Assembly (NCBI RefSeq): GCF_018304765.1
Contig: NZ_CP072642.1
Coordinates: 2,261,819 to 2,325,818, forward strand
Length of the DNA stretch: 64,000 nt
Source of the DNA: Chloracidobacterium sp. N
GTDB taxonomy: Bacteria; Acidobacteriota; Blastocatellia; Chloracidobacteriales; Chloracidobacteriaceae
Direction: 5' to 3'
Below the pieces are notes generated by a model. The model made no database searches and was not told the origin of the DNA. It saw nothing but the letters and a program-made list of their open reading frames with translations. Below, one piece after another: positions 54,601 to 63,935 of this stretch (its first letter is position 1; each line of letters starts with the position of its first letter). Both the position numbers and the translations under genes were made by a program.

Positions 54601-55907
54601 TGGCCGCCGCACCTGAAGCCGAAGCGACCGGGCCGGACACTGGGCCGGCCGTTGGGCCGGACATCGGGCCGGATACCAGTCTGCAGGCCGAACCGCGCCC
54701 CACCCTGCGCCAGTTGGGTGGGGATTGTCTTTTGCTCGGCGCGACGGCCTTCGGTGGCGGGGCCATGATCAGTCTGCTTCAGGATCGGTTCACGCAGCGC
54801 CGCCGGTGGCTCCGTGACCGGGAGTTTCTCGAAGCGGCAACGCTGGCGCAGAGTCTGCCGGGCGCCATTGCCACGAACACGGTGGCGTTTGTGGGCTACC
54901 GGCTGCACGGTCCCGTTGGCGCGCTGGTGAGCATGGCGCTCTATGCCCTGCCGTCCTTCGTGCTCATGCTCGTCTTGGCCGCGCTCTACGGGTATCTCCG
55001 GGACATTCCTTCTGCGACGGCCGTCCTGACAGGACTCAACGCCGCAGCCTCCGGGCTGGTGGCGGTGACGGCCGTGCGCCTGGGACGGCAAGCCGTCACC
55101 ACACAATGGCAGTGGTTTCAGGCGGCTGCCGTCTTTGGACTGGCCGTATCCTTTCCGGCGCTGACGCTGTATCTCATCCTGCTGTCGCTCCTTGGTGGAT
55201 TGTTCGGGGCGGCCCGGCAGCGCCGGACGGATGCCCCACCGGACACCACCGCGCCCCTTCAGGCGCCGTTGCCCCTTCGCCGCCACCTGTTCCTGGCTCT
55301 GGGGCTGGGTCTTCTTGTGACCGGCATGGGGCTTGGCAGCGGCTTCATCACCGAGCCATTCCTCCGGCGGCTCGTACAGCTTGCCATGGTCACGCTCAAG
55401 GTCGGGGGGCTGACCTTTGGCGGCGGCTTCGTCATCATTCCATTGCTGGGGCATGAAGTTGTGGACGTACACCACTGGCTGACATCAAAGGAAGTGTCCG
55501 ACGCGGCGGCGCTGGGACTGTTGACGCCGGGGCCATTCGTCATTGCCGCCACCTTTATCGGCTACCGGGTGGCGGGGCTGGCCGGAGCAGCCGTAGCGAC
55601 CCTGGGCATCTTCGGCTTACCCCTGTGGTTGGTCGTCATCGTTGCCGGGGCCGTCGAACGCTTCCGGCAGAATGCTCTGGTACAGGGGGCGTTGCGCGGT
55701 GTGATGCCTACCGGCGTGGCATTGCTCGCGGCAGCAGCCGTCACCATCGGAAAGGGCGCCTACACGCCTGCCCTTTACACGTGGGTGCTTGCTCCCGGTC
55801 TGGGCCTGACCAGCGCCTGGCTGGCCGGACGTCACCACACCAACCCGATGTTCATTCTCTTTGGTGGCGCTCTGGCCGGACTGGCCGGCCAGTGGCTGTT
55901 TGCTTAG
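54600..55907 (+). CDS. chrA: Chromate transporter, two-domain ChrA
   Basis: 435-residue membrane protein of the CHR family with two homologous halves. In the first half the signature is LLLGATAFGGGAMISLLQDR (residues ~43-62) and LAQSLPGAIATNTVAFVGYR. In the second it is VTLKVGGLTFGGGFVIIPLL and LTPGPFVIAATFIGYR. CHR proteins export chromate or, in other cases, have unknown anion roles. The first ~35 residues are a short Gly-Pro-Asp repeat (GPDTGPAVGPDIGPDT) and Pro-rich tail coded by GC-rich repeats. It overlaps the PilT-like gene by one base. Confidence 0.9.
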   Translation: MAAAPEAEATGPDTGPAVGPDIGPDTSLQAEPRPTLRQLGGDCLLLGATAFGGGAMISLLQDRFTQRRRWLRDREFLEAATLAQSLPGAIATNTVAFVGYRLHGPVGALVSMALYALPSFVLMLVLAALYGYLRDIPSATAVLTGLNAAASGLVAVTAVRLGRQAVTTQWQWFQAAAVFGLAVSFPALTLYLILLSLLGGLFGAARQRRTDAPPDTTAPLQAPLPLRRHLFLALGLGLLVTGMGLGSGFITEPFLRRLVQLAMVTLKVGGLTFGGGFVIIPLLGHEVVDVHHWLTSKEVSDAAALGLLTPGPFVIAATFIGYRVAGLAGAAVATLGIFGLPLWLVVIVAGAVERFRQNALVQGALRGVMPTGVALLAAAAVTIGKGAYTPALYTWVLAPGLGLTSAWLAGRHHTNPMFILFGGALAGLAGQWLFA

Positions 55908-55980
55908 CCAGTTCCCATCCGGCATCGCCTGGAAACACGGTTGAAGCGTCGAACGCGGTGCAGTAACCTTATTTCTGTCA

Positions 55981-58900
55981 TTGAAAGCGTTTCTGCGGTG
56001 GCTTCAACCGGGTCAGCTTGATTCAACCAAAGGTGCTTTCGATTCCGCTGCCCCGCCGCCGCCTATGCCCGCGCTTGCTTGGACCTTCATCCTGATCATC
56101 CTCTGGTGGAATGTCGCTTCCTGGCCGGCGCCGGGCACGCCGGCCCGCAACCCAACCTCGGCCGGTGTTGTCTTTGAGCAGTTCACGCAAGATCAGGGGC
56201 TTTCCAACAATGGCATCACCTGCCTGCTTCAGGACCGGCGCGGCTTCCTGTGGATTGGGACGGAAGACGGACTCAATCGCTACGACGGCTACGGCTTCAA
56301 GGTCTATCGCCACCGCCCTGACGACCCCAACAGCCTGCCCGCAAACTTCATCCGGGCGCTGGCGCAGGGCCCGGATGGGACGCTGTGGATGGCCACTGAT
56401 GGGTGCGGGCTGTGCCGTTACGATGCCTGGACGGATCACTTCGTAAGCTATGCCCTCACACTTTCCCCAAAGGAACGCTATTTCAGCAGCATCGAAGTCA
56501 GCCAGGATGGGTTGGTGTGGTTGGGTGGCAATGACGGCCTCGTTTGCTTTGATCCCCAAACCAACGTCAGCGCCGTATATCCTCTCTGGCGTGACCTTCA
56601 CCTGCGGTCGCCCGCCACGTATGTTTCAAGCACCCTCGAAATTGCCCCGGACCGCTTTCTGGTAGGCAGCAATCACGGCATCCTGCTGTTTGACCGGCAG
56701 ACCAGACGGTTTTCCGTCGTCCTGGCCGCGCCTCCGCCCCTGCAAAAAGGAGATATTGTACTGCTTCAGTTTTCCGGCCATGTTGTCGGGCGACTCCTGG
56801 ACGGTCGCATCTGCGTTGGCTTCATCAACTGGGCACTGTTTCTGCTCGATCCACAAACGTTGCGGATCACCCAGGGATACGACCTGGAAGGACGCCCGCT
56901 CACCGGCGAAGACCGGGCGCTGCCACTGCCACATGACGTCTCACGGCATGGCAAGGCCGTGTTTCTGGATCAGTCCGGGAGTGTCTGGATTTTCAAACGC
57001 TTCTCGGCTCCCAGGCGGCTGGACCTCGCCACGGGTGAGTTGACCTTCATCCAGAACACAGTCCCTTCGGGCACATTCAAAGCCCAGGAACCCATGGTGA
57101 TGATGCAGGCTCGCTCCGGGGTCTTCTGGTTTGGCGACCGCATCAACGGTCTGCTGAAGTTCTCTCCGATACGCAACCGGTTTGAAACCTATCGCCACCA
57201 CCCGTTTGACGACCAATCACTCGTCAGCAGCTACACCCGTGGCATCCTGGAAGACAGCCGCGGCCGGCTCTGGGTCTGCTCGCAGTTTGGCGGTATCAGC
57301 CGGCTGGACCGGCGCACCGGGCAGGTGGAACGCTACAACGTCCGCTTTACCCAACCTGACAAGCGTCCATCCGAAGCGGTCTTTACCATCTGCGAAGACC
57401 GACACCAGGTGCTGTGGGTTGGAACGGAATACGGACTCTACATCCTGAACCCGGAACAACGCCGTCTTCAGCCAGCCCCACTGCCGCAACTGCCAATCCT
57501 CGCCACCCAGGCCCTTTGTGAAGACCACCGGGGCCACCTCTGGATTGGCATGGCGGGTCGGTTGTTTGAGGTCTCACCCGATCACAGGACCGTCACTGAC
57601 CAGACGAAAGCCTTCGGCCTCACACCTTTGCCACTCCCGCCGGACGCCGTGGGGGATGACGTACAGTGCTTCTACGAAGACCGGCGTGACCATCATCTCT
57701 GGATTGGCGTCATTTACGGGGCGGTGCGTTATGACCCGGTGCACAAAACCCACCAAACATACCGCATCGAGCGCAAGCCGGCCTACGGCGTCCCTTATGT
57801 CACAGGGTTTGCGGAAGGGATGGACGGCACGCTGTGGATGGTGACCAAGGGTGCCGGGCTGTGCCGCTTCGACCCACAGCGCGAGACATTCACCCACATC
57901 ACCGAAGAACAGGGACTGCCACACAACAACTGCTACGCCATGTTGCCCGACACCGATGGGACGTTCTGGCTCAGCAGCGACGCGGGACTGTCACACGTTG
58001 ATCCGCAGCGCCTGACCTTTCGCACTTACACCGTGGATGACGGCCTGCAAGGGCGCGAATTCAACCGCTTTTCGGCCTTTCAGAATGCCCGTGGCGAAAT
58101 GTTTTTTGGCGGCACGCAGGGCCTCACCATCTTTCATCCGTCCCACGTGAAAGATGACCGGTCGCTGCCGCCGGTCGTGCTCACCAAAGTCAGCATCAAC
58201 GGCCAGCCACAACCTGCCATTGAAGTGAGCCGCCTTACACTCAATCACGACCAGAATGCCTTGGAAGTGAGCTTTGCCGCCCTGGATTTCCACGCTCCCC
58301 AAAACAACCGGTATCAGTATCGGCTGGAAGGGTTTGACCGGAACTGGCGCGACGCCGGTACACGGCACGAAGCGACCTACACGAACCTTCCCGCCGGACA
58401 CTACACCTTTCACGTCAAGGCGGTGAATCACGATGGTGTGTGGAATGCCGGGACCGTGCTGTTGCAGATGGTGATCCGCCCGCCGTGGTGGCAGACCTGG
58501 CCGGCGTACCTGTGCTTTGCTCTGGCTGGAACGCTGGTTTTGTATGGTGGCCTCCGCTGGCGGCTGCGCCAGTTGACGGCCCGGACGCAGGCGCTGGAAG
58601 CCACCGTGGCGGAGCGCACGCAGGAAGTTCTCCGCAAAAACGAGGAACTCATTGCGCGCAATGTGGACATCGCCGCCAGCAAACGCGAGATTGAAATCCA
58701 GCAGCGCAACTTTCTGGAGAGTCTGACCTACGCGCAGATCATCCAGCGGTCCACCCTCCCCACCAGTGCTGAAATCCAGCGGTTGCTTGGCGAGCACTTC
58801 ATCCTCTGGAAGCCCAAGGACATCGTTTCTGGGGACTTTTACTGGGTTCACCGGCACCACGACCTTGTCATCTTTGTGGTGGCTGACTGCACAGGTCATG

Positions 58901-59496
58901 GCGTGCCGGGGGCGTTTATGTCCATGATCGGCAACGACCTGCTGGGGAACATCGTCACCGAGCGGCAGGTACTCGACCCGGCTGAGCTGCTCCAGCAGCT
59001 TCATCATGGCGTCAGCCGCGCTCTCAAACAGCAGGACGACACCGGACTTCCCGACGGCATGGAAGCATCGGCGTGCCGACTGGACCTGACGACGGCCACA
59101 GTGACTTTTGCCGGGGCGCGGCAATCGCTGTATGTCGTGGCCGACGGAGCGCTGGCCGAAATCAAAGGCGACCGGCACGCGATTGGCGGCCGGCAGTCCC
59201 GGCGGCAGGCGCGGGTTTTCACCAACCACAATGTGGACCTGACGCCCAACACCATGCTGTATCTGGCTACCGATGGCTTTGCCGACCAACCCGACCCCCA
59301 AGGGCAGAAATTCAGAACCCGTCGCCTACGGGAGTTGCTGGTCAAGGTGGCTGACCTGCCGCTGCCGGAGCAGCAAAAGCGTTTGGAAATCGAGCTGGCC
59401 GCTCACATGGGTTCGGAACCACAGCGCGATGACATCACCCTCGTGGGTGTGCGGTGGGTTCCACACCACCACGCTGCGCAAAACGGTGAGGCATAG
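55981..59496 (+). CDS. Two-component-type beta-propeller sensor fused to SpoIIE phosphatase
   Basis: 1171-residue signalling protein. Signal anchor near residues 30-48. Residues ~60-735 form periodic 'regulator propeller' blades (for example GITCLLQDRRGFLWIGTEDG and the later DRRDHHLWIGVIYGAVRYD). A Y_Y_Y domain follows (~745-825, NNRYQYRLEGFDRNW), a transmembrane helix (WPAYLCFALAGTLVLYGG), a coiled coil, and a C-terminal PP2C/SpoIIE domain with DCTGHGVPGAFMSMIG at ~969 and the final DDITLVGVRW. In place of a histidine kinase it carries a phosphatase. TTG 55981 is the longest start; ATG 56065 is an alternative. Confidence 0.85.
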   Translation: MKAFLRWLQPGQLDSTKGAFDSAAPPPPMPALAWTFILIILWWNVASWPAPGTPARNPTSAGVVFEQFTQDQGLSNNGITCLLQDRRGFLWIGTEDGLNRYDGYGFKVYRHRPDDPNSLPANFIRALAQGPDGTLWMATDGCGLCRYDAWTDHFVSYALTLSPKERYFSSIEVSQDGLVWLGGNDGLVCFDPQTNVSAVYPLWRDLHLRSPATYVSSTLEIAPDRFLVGSNHGILLFDRQTRRFSVVLAAPPPLQKGDIVLLQFSGHVVGRLLDGRICVGFINWALFLLDPQTLRITQGYDLEGRPLTGEDRALPLPHDVSRHGKAVFLDQSGSVWIFKRFSAPRRLDLATGELTFIQNTVPSGTFKAQEPMVMMQARSGVFWFGDRINGLLKFSPIRNRFETYRHHPFDDQSLVSSYTRGILEDSRGRLWVCSQFGGISRLDRRTGQVERYNVRFTQPDKRPSEAVFTICEDRHQVLWVGTEYGLYILNPEQRRLQPAPLPQLPILATQALCEDHRGHLWIGMAGRLFEVSPDHRTVTDQTKAFGLTPLPLPPDAVGDDVQCFYEDRRDHHLWIGVIYGAVRYDPVHKTHQTYRIERKPAYGVPYVTGFAEGMDGTLWMVTKGAGLCRFDPQRETFTHITEEQGLPHNNCYAMLPDTDGTFWLSSDAGLSHVDPQRLTFRTYTVDDGLQGREFNRFSAFQNARGEMFFGGTQGLTIFHPSHVKDDRSLPPVVLTKVSINGQPQPAIEVSRLTLNHDQNALEVSFAALDFHAPQNNRYQYRLEGFDRNWRDAGTRHEATYTNLPAGHYTFHVKAVNHDGVWNAGTVLLQMVIRPPWWQTWPAYLCFALAGTLVLYGGLRWRLRQLTARTQALEATVAERTQEVLRKNEELIARNVDIAASKREIEIQQRNFLESLTYAQIIQRSTLPTSAEIQRLLGEHFILWKPKDIVSGDFYWVHRHHDLVIFVVADCTGHGVPGAFMSMIGNDLLGNIVTERQVLDPAELLQQLHHGVSRALKQQDDTGLPDGMEASACRLDLTTATVTFAGARQSLYVVADGALAEIKGDRHAIGGRQSRRQARVFTNHNVDLTPNTMLYLATDGFADQPDPQGQKFRTRRLRELLVKVADLPLPEQQKRLEIELAAHMGSEPQRDDITLVGVRWVPHHHAAQNGEA

Positions 59497-59542
59497 CACT
59501 GGAAGCTGAGCGGCTGGAAGCCGGTTTCCGGGAGTTCCCGCT

Positions 59543-60925
59543 TCACACGCCGAGCAGCCAGCGCGCGGTGAAGAAGTAAATCAGCAGTCCCGTGATGTCC
59601 ACGACGGTCGTGAGCGCCGGACTGGCGACCACGGCCGGGTCAAGCTTCAGGCGTGCGGCCGTCAGTGGCAGCAGCGCCCCGATGAGCGTTGCCGTCACCA
59701 CCTGCATCGAGAGCGCCAGACTGATGACGAGCGCAATGCTGCCCAAGGAAAACCCAGGTGGAATCTCAGCGCCCTGCGAAAGCCACATGACCTTGGCCCA
59801 GGCCAGAATCCCCAGCACTGCCGCCAGAAACACACTGACTTGCAGTTCCTTGAGCAACACCCGCCAAACGTCCCGGGGCGAGATTTCACGCAGCGCCAGC
59901 GCGCGCACGACCACCGTTGCCGACTGGCTGCCCGTATTGCCGCCGGTATCCGCCACCATCGGCATGTAGAGCGCCAGAATGATGACCTGCGTCAATGTGG
60001 CTTCAAACTCGTGGATGATGATGCCCGACACCAGTCCCAGCGCCGCCAGCCCGACGAGCCATCCCACCCGATGCTGCACATGTTTCCAGAAGGGCGTTCG
60101 CAGGTAGCCATCCGTGCCGGTGCTGCCGGTAATGGCCATGAAGCGGCGCATGTCTTCCGTGTGCTCCTGGGTAATGATGTCAATGGCGTCGTCGTGCGTG
60201 ATGATGCCGACCAGCGCCCCGTCGTCATTGACAATGGGGAGCGCAATGAGGTCGTACTTCTGAATGATGCGGGCAGCGTCTTCCTGGTCATCGCTGGTCT
60301 TCGCCGAGATGACATCCTCGTGCATGATGTCGCGCACGGTGGCGTCCCGGCGGGCCAGGATCAGGTCTTTGAGCGAGACGAAGCCGAGCAGCCTGCGATC
60401 GTTGTCCACCACATAGGAGTAATAAATTGTTTCCTTGTCGGGCGCGACCTCGCGCAAACGTTCGATGGCGGCGGCTACCGTCAAATCCGGCGACAGCGTG
60501 GCGTAATCCGAAGTCATCACGGCGCCGGCCGTGCCGTCTTCATAGTTGGTCAGGCGGCGAATGTCTTCCCGTTCGGCCTCGGCCAGTGCTGGCAGGACGG
60601 CGTCGCGGGATTCCTCCGGCAGACGACGAAACAGATCGGCCCGGTCATCAGGCGGCATATCGGAAAGCAGCCGCGCCATGTCGGCGCGGGGCAGCGTCCC
60701 GACCATGTCCACCTGCAGATTGGGTTCCAGATGGCTGAAAATCTCCGTCCGCAGGACAGGATCAATATCGCGCAGCACCTCCCACACCGCCTTGGGTTCG
60801 AGCGCCGAAAGCGCCTCGGCCGCAGCAGCCGGATGGCTTTTCTCACACAGATGACGCAGTGCGCCGTTGGAACCAGGCGCAACTTCCTGGCTGGTGGAAG
60901 GACGGGCGGCTGGTTGGCGTTTCAC
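59543..60925 (-). CDS. mgtE: Magnesium transporter MgtE
   Basis: 460-residue Mg2+ channel. An N-terminal MgtE_N superhelical domain (residues ~35-135, ALEPKAVWEVLRDIDPVLRT and DRADLFRRLPEESRDAVLP) is followed by two CBS domains (about 140-255, with MTSDYATLSPDLTVAAAIER and DDAIDIITQEHTEDM) and five membrane helices (~290-460, PMVADTGGNTGSQSATVVVRAL). The conserved pore segment GGNTGSQSAT is present. Cytosolic Mg2+ binding to the N and CBS domains closes the channel. A GTG start lies 8 nt after GAGGTG. Confidence 0.93.
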   Translation of the reverse strand: MKRQPAARPSTSQEVAPGSNGALRHLCEKSHPAAAAEALSALEPKAVWEVLRDIDPVLRTEIFSHLEPNLQVDMVGTLPRADMARLLSDMPPDDRADLFRRLPEESRDAVLPALAEAEREDIRRLTNYEDGTAGAVMTSDYATLSPDLTVAAAIERLREVAPDKETIYYSYVVDNDRRLLGFVSLKDLILARRDATVRDIMHEDVISAKTSDDQEDAARIIQKYDLIALPIVNDDGALVGIITHDDAIDIITQEHTEDMRRFMAITGSTGTDGYLRTPFWKHVQHRVGWLVGLAALGLVSGIIIHEFEATLTQVIILALYMPMVADTGGNTGSQSATVVVRALALREISPRDVWRVLLKELQVSVFLAAVLGILAWAKVMWLSQGAEIPPGFSLGSIALVISLALSMQVVTATLIGALLPLTAARLKLDPAVVASPALTTVVDITGLLIYFFTARWLLGV

Positions 60926-61152
60926 CGGAGCACACCTCGACAGGCAGGATGGTGCGAAGCCGGTGGTCTATCCAGGGAAGACCACACAAAAGGCGGAAGT
61001 ATGCGCCTTTGTGGTGCGGAGCGTCAAGCCGTCCTGGCCTGACCGGTGATTTTACCCTGATGGGCATCACCACCGGCCAGGCAGCGGCAAAACGGTAACG
61101 ATTTCAGCCGCCATAGCAGCCAGGTCCGTGGCAGGGCCTTGTGAATGGGCGT

Positions 61153-62121
61153 TCAATCACCAAACCCGGCCAGACAGGCGGTATCTTCGACATACGAGGA
61201 AGCCATCTGGCACGGCAGCAACCAGTGGCGGTAGTGCGGCACCCGTCCGCGTACCACATCGGCATACAGCGCCTGCAGGCGGCGCGTCACCGGCCCGGAC
61301 TGTCCGTTGCCAATGGGACGGCGATCCACCGCGCCGATGGCGGCAATCTGCGCCCCTGTCCCGCAGAAAAAGATTTCATCGGCAATGTAGAGTTCCGAGC
61401 GGTCAATGGGACGGAACTCGGTTTCGATCCCCAGCTCCCACCGCGCCAGTTCCACGACCGTATGGCGCGTGATGCCTTCCAGAATGTCAGCATAGACCGG
61501 GGTTGTCACCAGCCTGCCACCGCGCAGGATGAACAGGTTCATCGCCGCCCCTTCCGCCACCTTGCCGGCGGCATTCAGGACGATGGCTTCGTCGTAGCCG
61601 TTGTCGCGGGCTTCGGTGGCGGCCAGAGCCGAGTTGACATACGCCCCGCAGATTTTCCCCCGCGCCGGAATGGCGTTGTCTTCAAGGCGTCGCCAGGAAG
61701 AAACGCCCACGGACAGGGGACGGGAAGTATCCACGTAGTCGCGCATCGGCACGACAAACATGGTGAAGTCTTCGCCAGGGGAGAGTTTCGTGCCGATTTG
61801 ACGCGCGGTTTTATAGACCAGCGGGCGGATATAGACATCCTCACGGTAGCCGTTGCGACGCACCAGCTCCGCCGTCAGCTCGCATAGTCCATCCGCGTCA
61901 TAGGGCAGGCTCATTTTGAGCAGGGAAGCATTCTGGATGAGACGTATGAAGTGTTCCCGGGGGCGAAACAGGTACATTTCCTCGTCGTCCCCGTTCCAGT
62001 AGCCACGAATACCTTCAAAAACGGCGGTGCCGTAGTTGAACGCATGCGTCATGACGTTGATGTTGGCTTCGGCCAGCGGCACGAAGCGTCCTTCAAAAAA
62101 GGCAATTTCACGATGGCGCAT
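61153..62121 (-). CDS. ilvE: Branched-chain amino acid aminotransferase
   Basis: 322-residue class IV PLP aminotransferase. The N-terminal FNYGTAVFEGIRGYW (residues ~29-43) and VYIRPLVYKTARQIGTKLSPG, with the PLP lysine in STALAATEARDNGYDEAIVLN-type segment (YVNSALAATEARDNGYDEAI), are recognised. It interconverts Leu/Ile/Val with their 2-oxoacids. With the fused E1 enzyme and acyl-CoA dehydrogenase it could start branched-chain amino acid degradation; no Val/Ile/Leu biosynthetic gene is in the window. The downstream gene on the minus strand is mgtE, with 227 nt between. Confidence 0.92.
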   Translation of the reverse strand: MRHREIAFFEGRFVPLAEANINVMTHAFNYGTAVFEGIRGYWNGDDEEMYLFRPREHFIRLIQNASLLKMSLPYDADGLCELTAELVRRNGYREDVYIRPLVYKTARQIGTKLSPGEDFTMFVVPMRDYVDTSRPLSVGVSSWRRLEDNAIPARGKICGAYVNSALAATEARDNGYDEAIVLNAAGKVAEGAAMNLFILRGGRLVTTPVYADILEGITRHTVVELARWELGIETEFRPIDRSELYIADEIFFCGTGAQIAAIGAVDRRPIGNGQSGPVTRRLQALYADVVRGRVPHYRHWLLPCQMASSYVEDTACLAGFGD

Positions 62122-62233
62122 GAGGTGTCATCTCCCTTGAATAAGGACTCTCTCAACCAACTTACACGCCCGACCGTCACATCGGAGCCAAAAAGTCATG
62201 ACGCACGTAATTGCGCATAAACACTGCGCCGCA

Positions 62234-63772
62234 CTACACAAGCGGCACGGTCTGGCTGTGAAAACGCTCGGCCGTACGCCCGGTCGCACGCCCCAGCATG
62301 GCTTTGGCCGTCGTACCAATAACGCGCATGCCGCGCTCGATCTGTTCGAGCGTGACATGACCGTAACTGAGCCGGAGCGTGTTCCGCTTCGGGTTGTCGC
62401 TGTAAAACAACCGCCCGCGACTGAACACCACCCCCTGCTGGCGTACCTGATAGAGCAGTTCCGTCGCATCCAGGGACGGCGGCAGTGTCACCCACAGGAA
62501 CAGCCCCCCGGCCGGCTGTGTCCACACGGTTTCAGCCGGAAAGTCCTCCGCCAGCCGCCGCAGCATCAGATCGCGGCGCGCCCGGTAAATCGGACGGATT
62601 TTCTCCAGGTGCGCTTCATATCGCTTGCGGCGGCAAAAATCCCACAGGGCGGCCTGCAGCAGTGGCGAGGTTGTGATGTCGTTGTTCTGCTTGAAGGCGG
62701 TCAGACGGGCAATCACCGGACGCGCCGCCGCACACCACCCGATGCGCAGCCCCGGAAGCAGACTCTTGGAGAAGTTGCTGACGTAGATGACGTGCTCGGT
62801 GTCGTCCAGCGCCTTGAGATGCGGTAAGGCATCGCCGTCAAACCGCAGGTGTGAACCGTAGTCATCTTCGACAATCGGCAGGTTGTGCTCCCGCGCCAGT
62901 GCCAGCAGGCGGCGGCGGCGCTCCCAGCTCAGACAGGCCCCCGTCGGATTCTGAAAACTCGGCACGACATAGACCAGCTTGGGACGCTGCACCTTGAGCA
63001 CGTTTTCCAGCACGTCCACACACAGCCCGTCTTCATCCACCGGAATGGGCAGCAGACGGGCGCCGGCCAGGGCAAAGGCCGTCATCGCGCCCGGATAGGT
63101 CGGATTCTCAATGGCCACGGCGTCGCCCGGCGAAATCAGGGCGCGGGCAATCAAATCCAGCGCCTGCTGCGACCCGCTGGTGACGATGATGTTTTCAGCC
63201 GTGACCTCGGAGCCGCTTTCGCGCATGCGCTGGGCAAGGTATTCACGCAGCCGCTCGTACCCGGCCACCGGCCCGTAGCGATAGATTTCATCCCCCAGCG
63301 TCCGCTCGGCAAAATGGAGTGAGTTGCGGAACTCGCGCGTCGGAAACGACGCCGCATCGGGAAATGACCCGGAAAAGGAGATAACGTCGCGCAGCGTGCT
63401 GACCTGATAGAGATCGAGCAGCGATTCAACCACCGGACTTTGCGCCCGTTCGGAAAACATCCCTTCCCAGACCATCTTGCGCGCCGGAGTCCGCCGCGCC
63501 GCGCGCTCATCAAGCCGGGCCACTTCCGCCAGCTTCTGCCGGGCGACGAATGTTCCCCGTCCGACAAACGATTCCACCACGCCATCGGCCAGCAACTCGT
63601 CGTATGCCATGGCGACCGTACTGCGATTGACCCCAAGCTGCCGCGCCCATTCGCGTGTGGCCGGCAGACGCGCGCCCGGCGCAAGCCGGCCCTCCCGGAT
63701 GGCATCCAGAACCGCCTGCTTGATTTGCAGGTACACCGGCGTTCGGGAATGATGGTCAAGCGGAACGTGCAT
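62234..63772 (-). CDS. MocR-type GntR regulator with aminotransferase domain
   Basis: 512-residue fusion of a GntR winged-helix domain (residues ~8-75, DHHSRTPVYLQIKQAVLDAI and VNRSTVAMAYDELLADGVVE) and a fold-type I aminotransferase domain (from ~120 to the end). PLP-binding features include VVPSFQNPTGACLSWERR, IVEDDYGSHLRFDGD and the lysine in YVSNFSKSLLPGLRIGWC. MocR proteins such as PdxR bind DNA and use PLP as an effector; the target gene may be the divergent partial gene at the right edge. It is upstream of ilvE on the same strand at 112 nt, so a link to amino acid metabolism is possible. Confidence 0.9.
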   Translation of the reverse strand: MHVPLDHHSRTPVYLQIKQAVLDAIREGRLAPGARLPATREWARQLGVNRSTVAMAYDELLADGVVESFVGRGTFVARQKLAEVARLDERAARRTPARKMVWEGMFSERAQSPVVESLLDLYQVSTLRDVISFSGSFPDAASFPTREFRNSLHFAERTLGDEIYRYGPVAGYERLREYLAQRMRESGSEVTAENIIVTSGSQQALDLIARALISPGDAVAIENPTYPGAMTAFALAGARLLPIPVDEDGLCVDVLENVLKVQRPKLVYVVPSFQNPTGACLSWERRRRLLALAREHNLPIVEDDYGSHLRFDGDALPHLKALDDTEHVIYVSNFSKSLLPGLRIGWCAAARPVIARLTAFKQNNDITTSPLLQAALWDFCRRKRYEAHLEKIRPIYRARRDLMLRRLAEDFPAETVWTQPAGGLFLWVTLPPSLDATELLYQVRQQGVVFSRGRLFYSDNPKRNTLRLSYGHVTLEQIERGMRVIGTTAKAMLGRATGRTAERFHSQTVPLV

Positions 63773-63935
63773 GCCGTGGCAACCAGTGGGGGACGCGAAA
63801 GGCTGGATTGATTTTTGGCGCTTGGTACACCATCTTATGCCGGAGCAGCGTGAAGGAAACAGCCATTTCACATTTTTATCCCAGCCATTTTCGCCGACCG
63901 GAAACCGTCAGACCGGGAGTGGAGGTGCAACAACG

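Noticed and set aside
53197-54612. A 471-codon antisense frame over the PilT-like gene
   Set aside because: The plus strand has Walker A, Walker B and His boxes; the other strand has no motif.
57991-59301. A 436-codon antisense frame over the SpoIIE part of the propeller protein
   Set aside because: The plus strand has the SpoIIE motifs; the antisense frame is a shadow.
59840-61042. A 400-codon plus-strand frame over mgtE
   Set aside because: MgtE_N, CBS and membrane segments are all on the minus strand.
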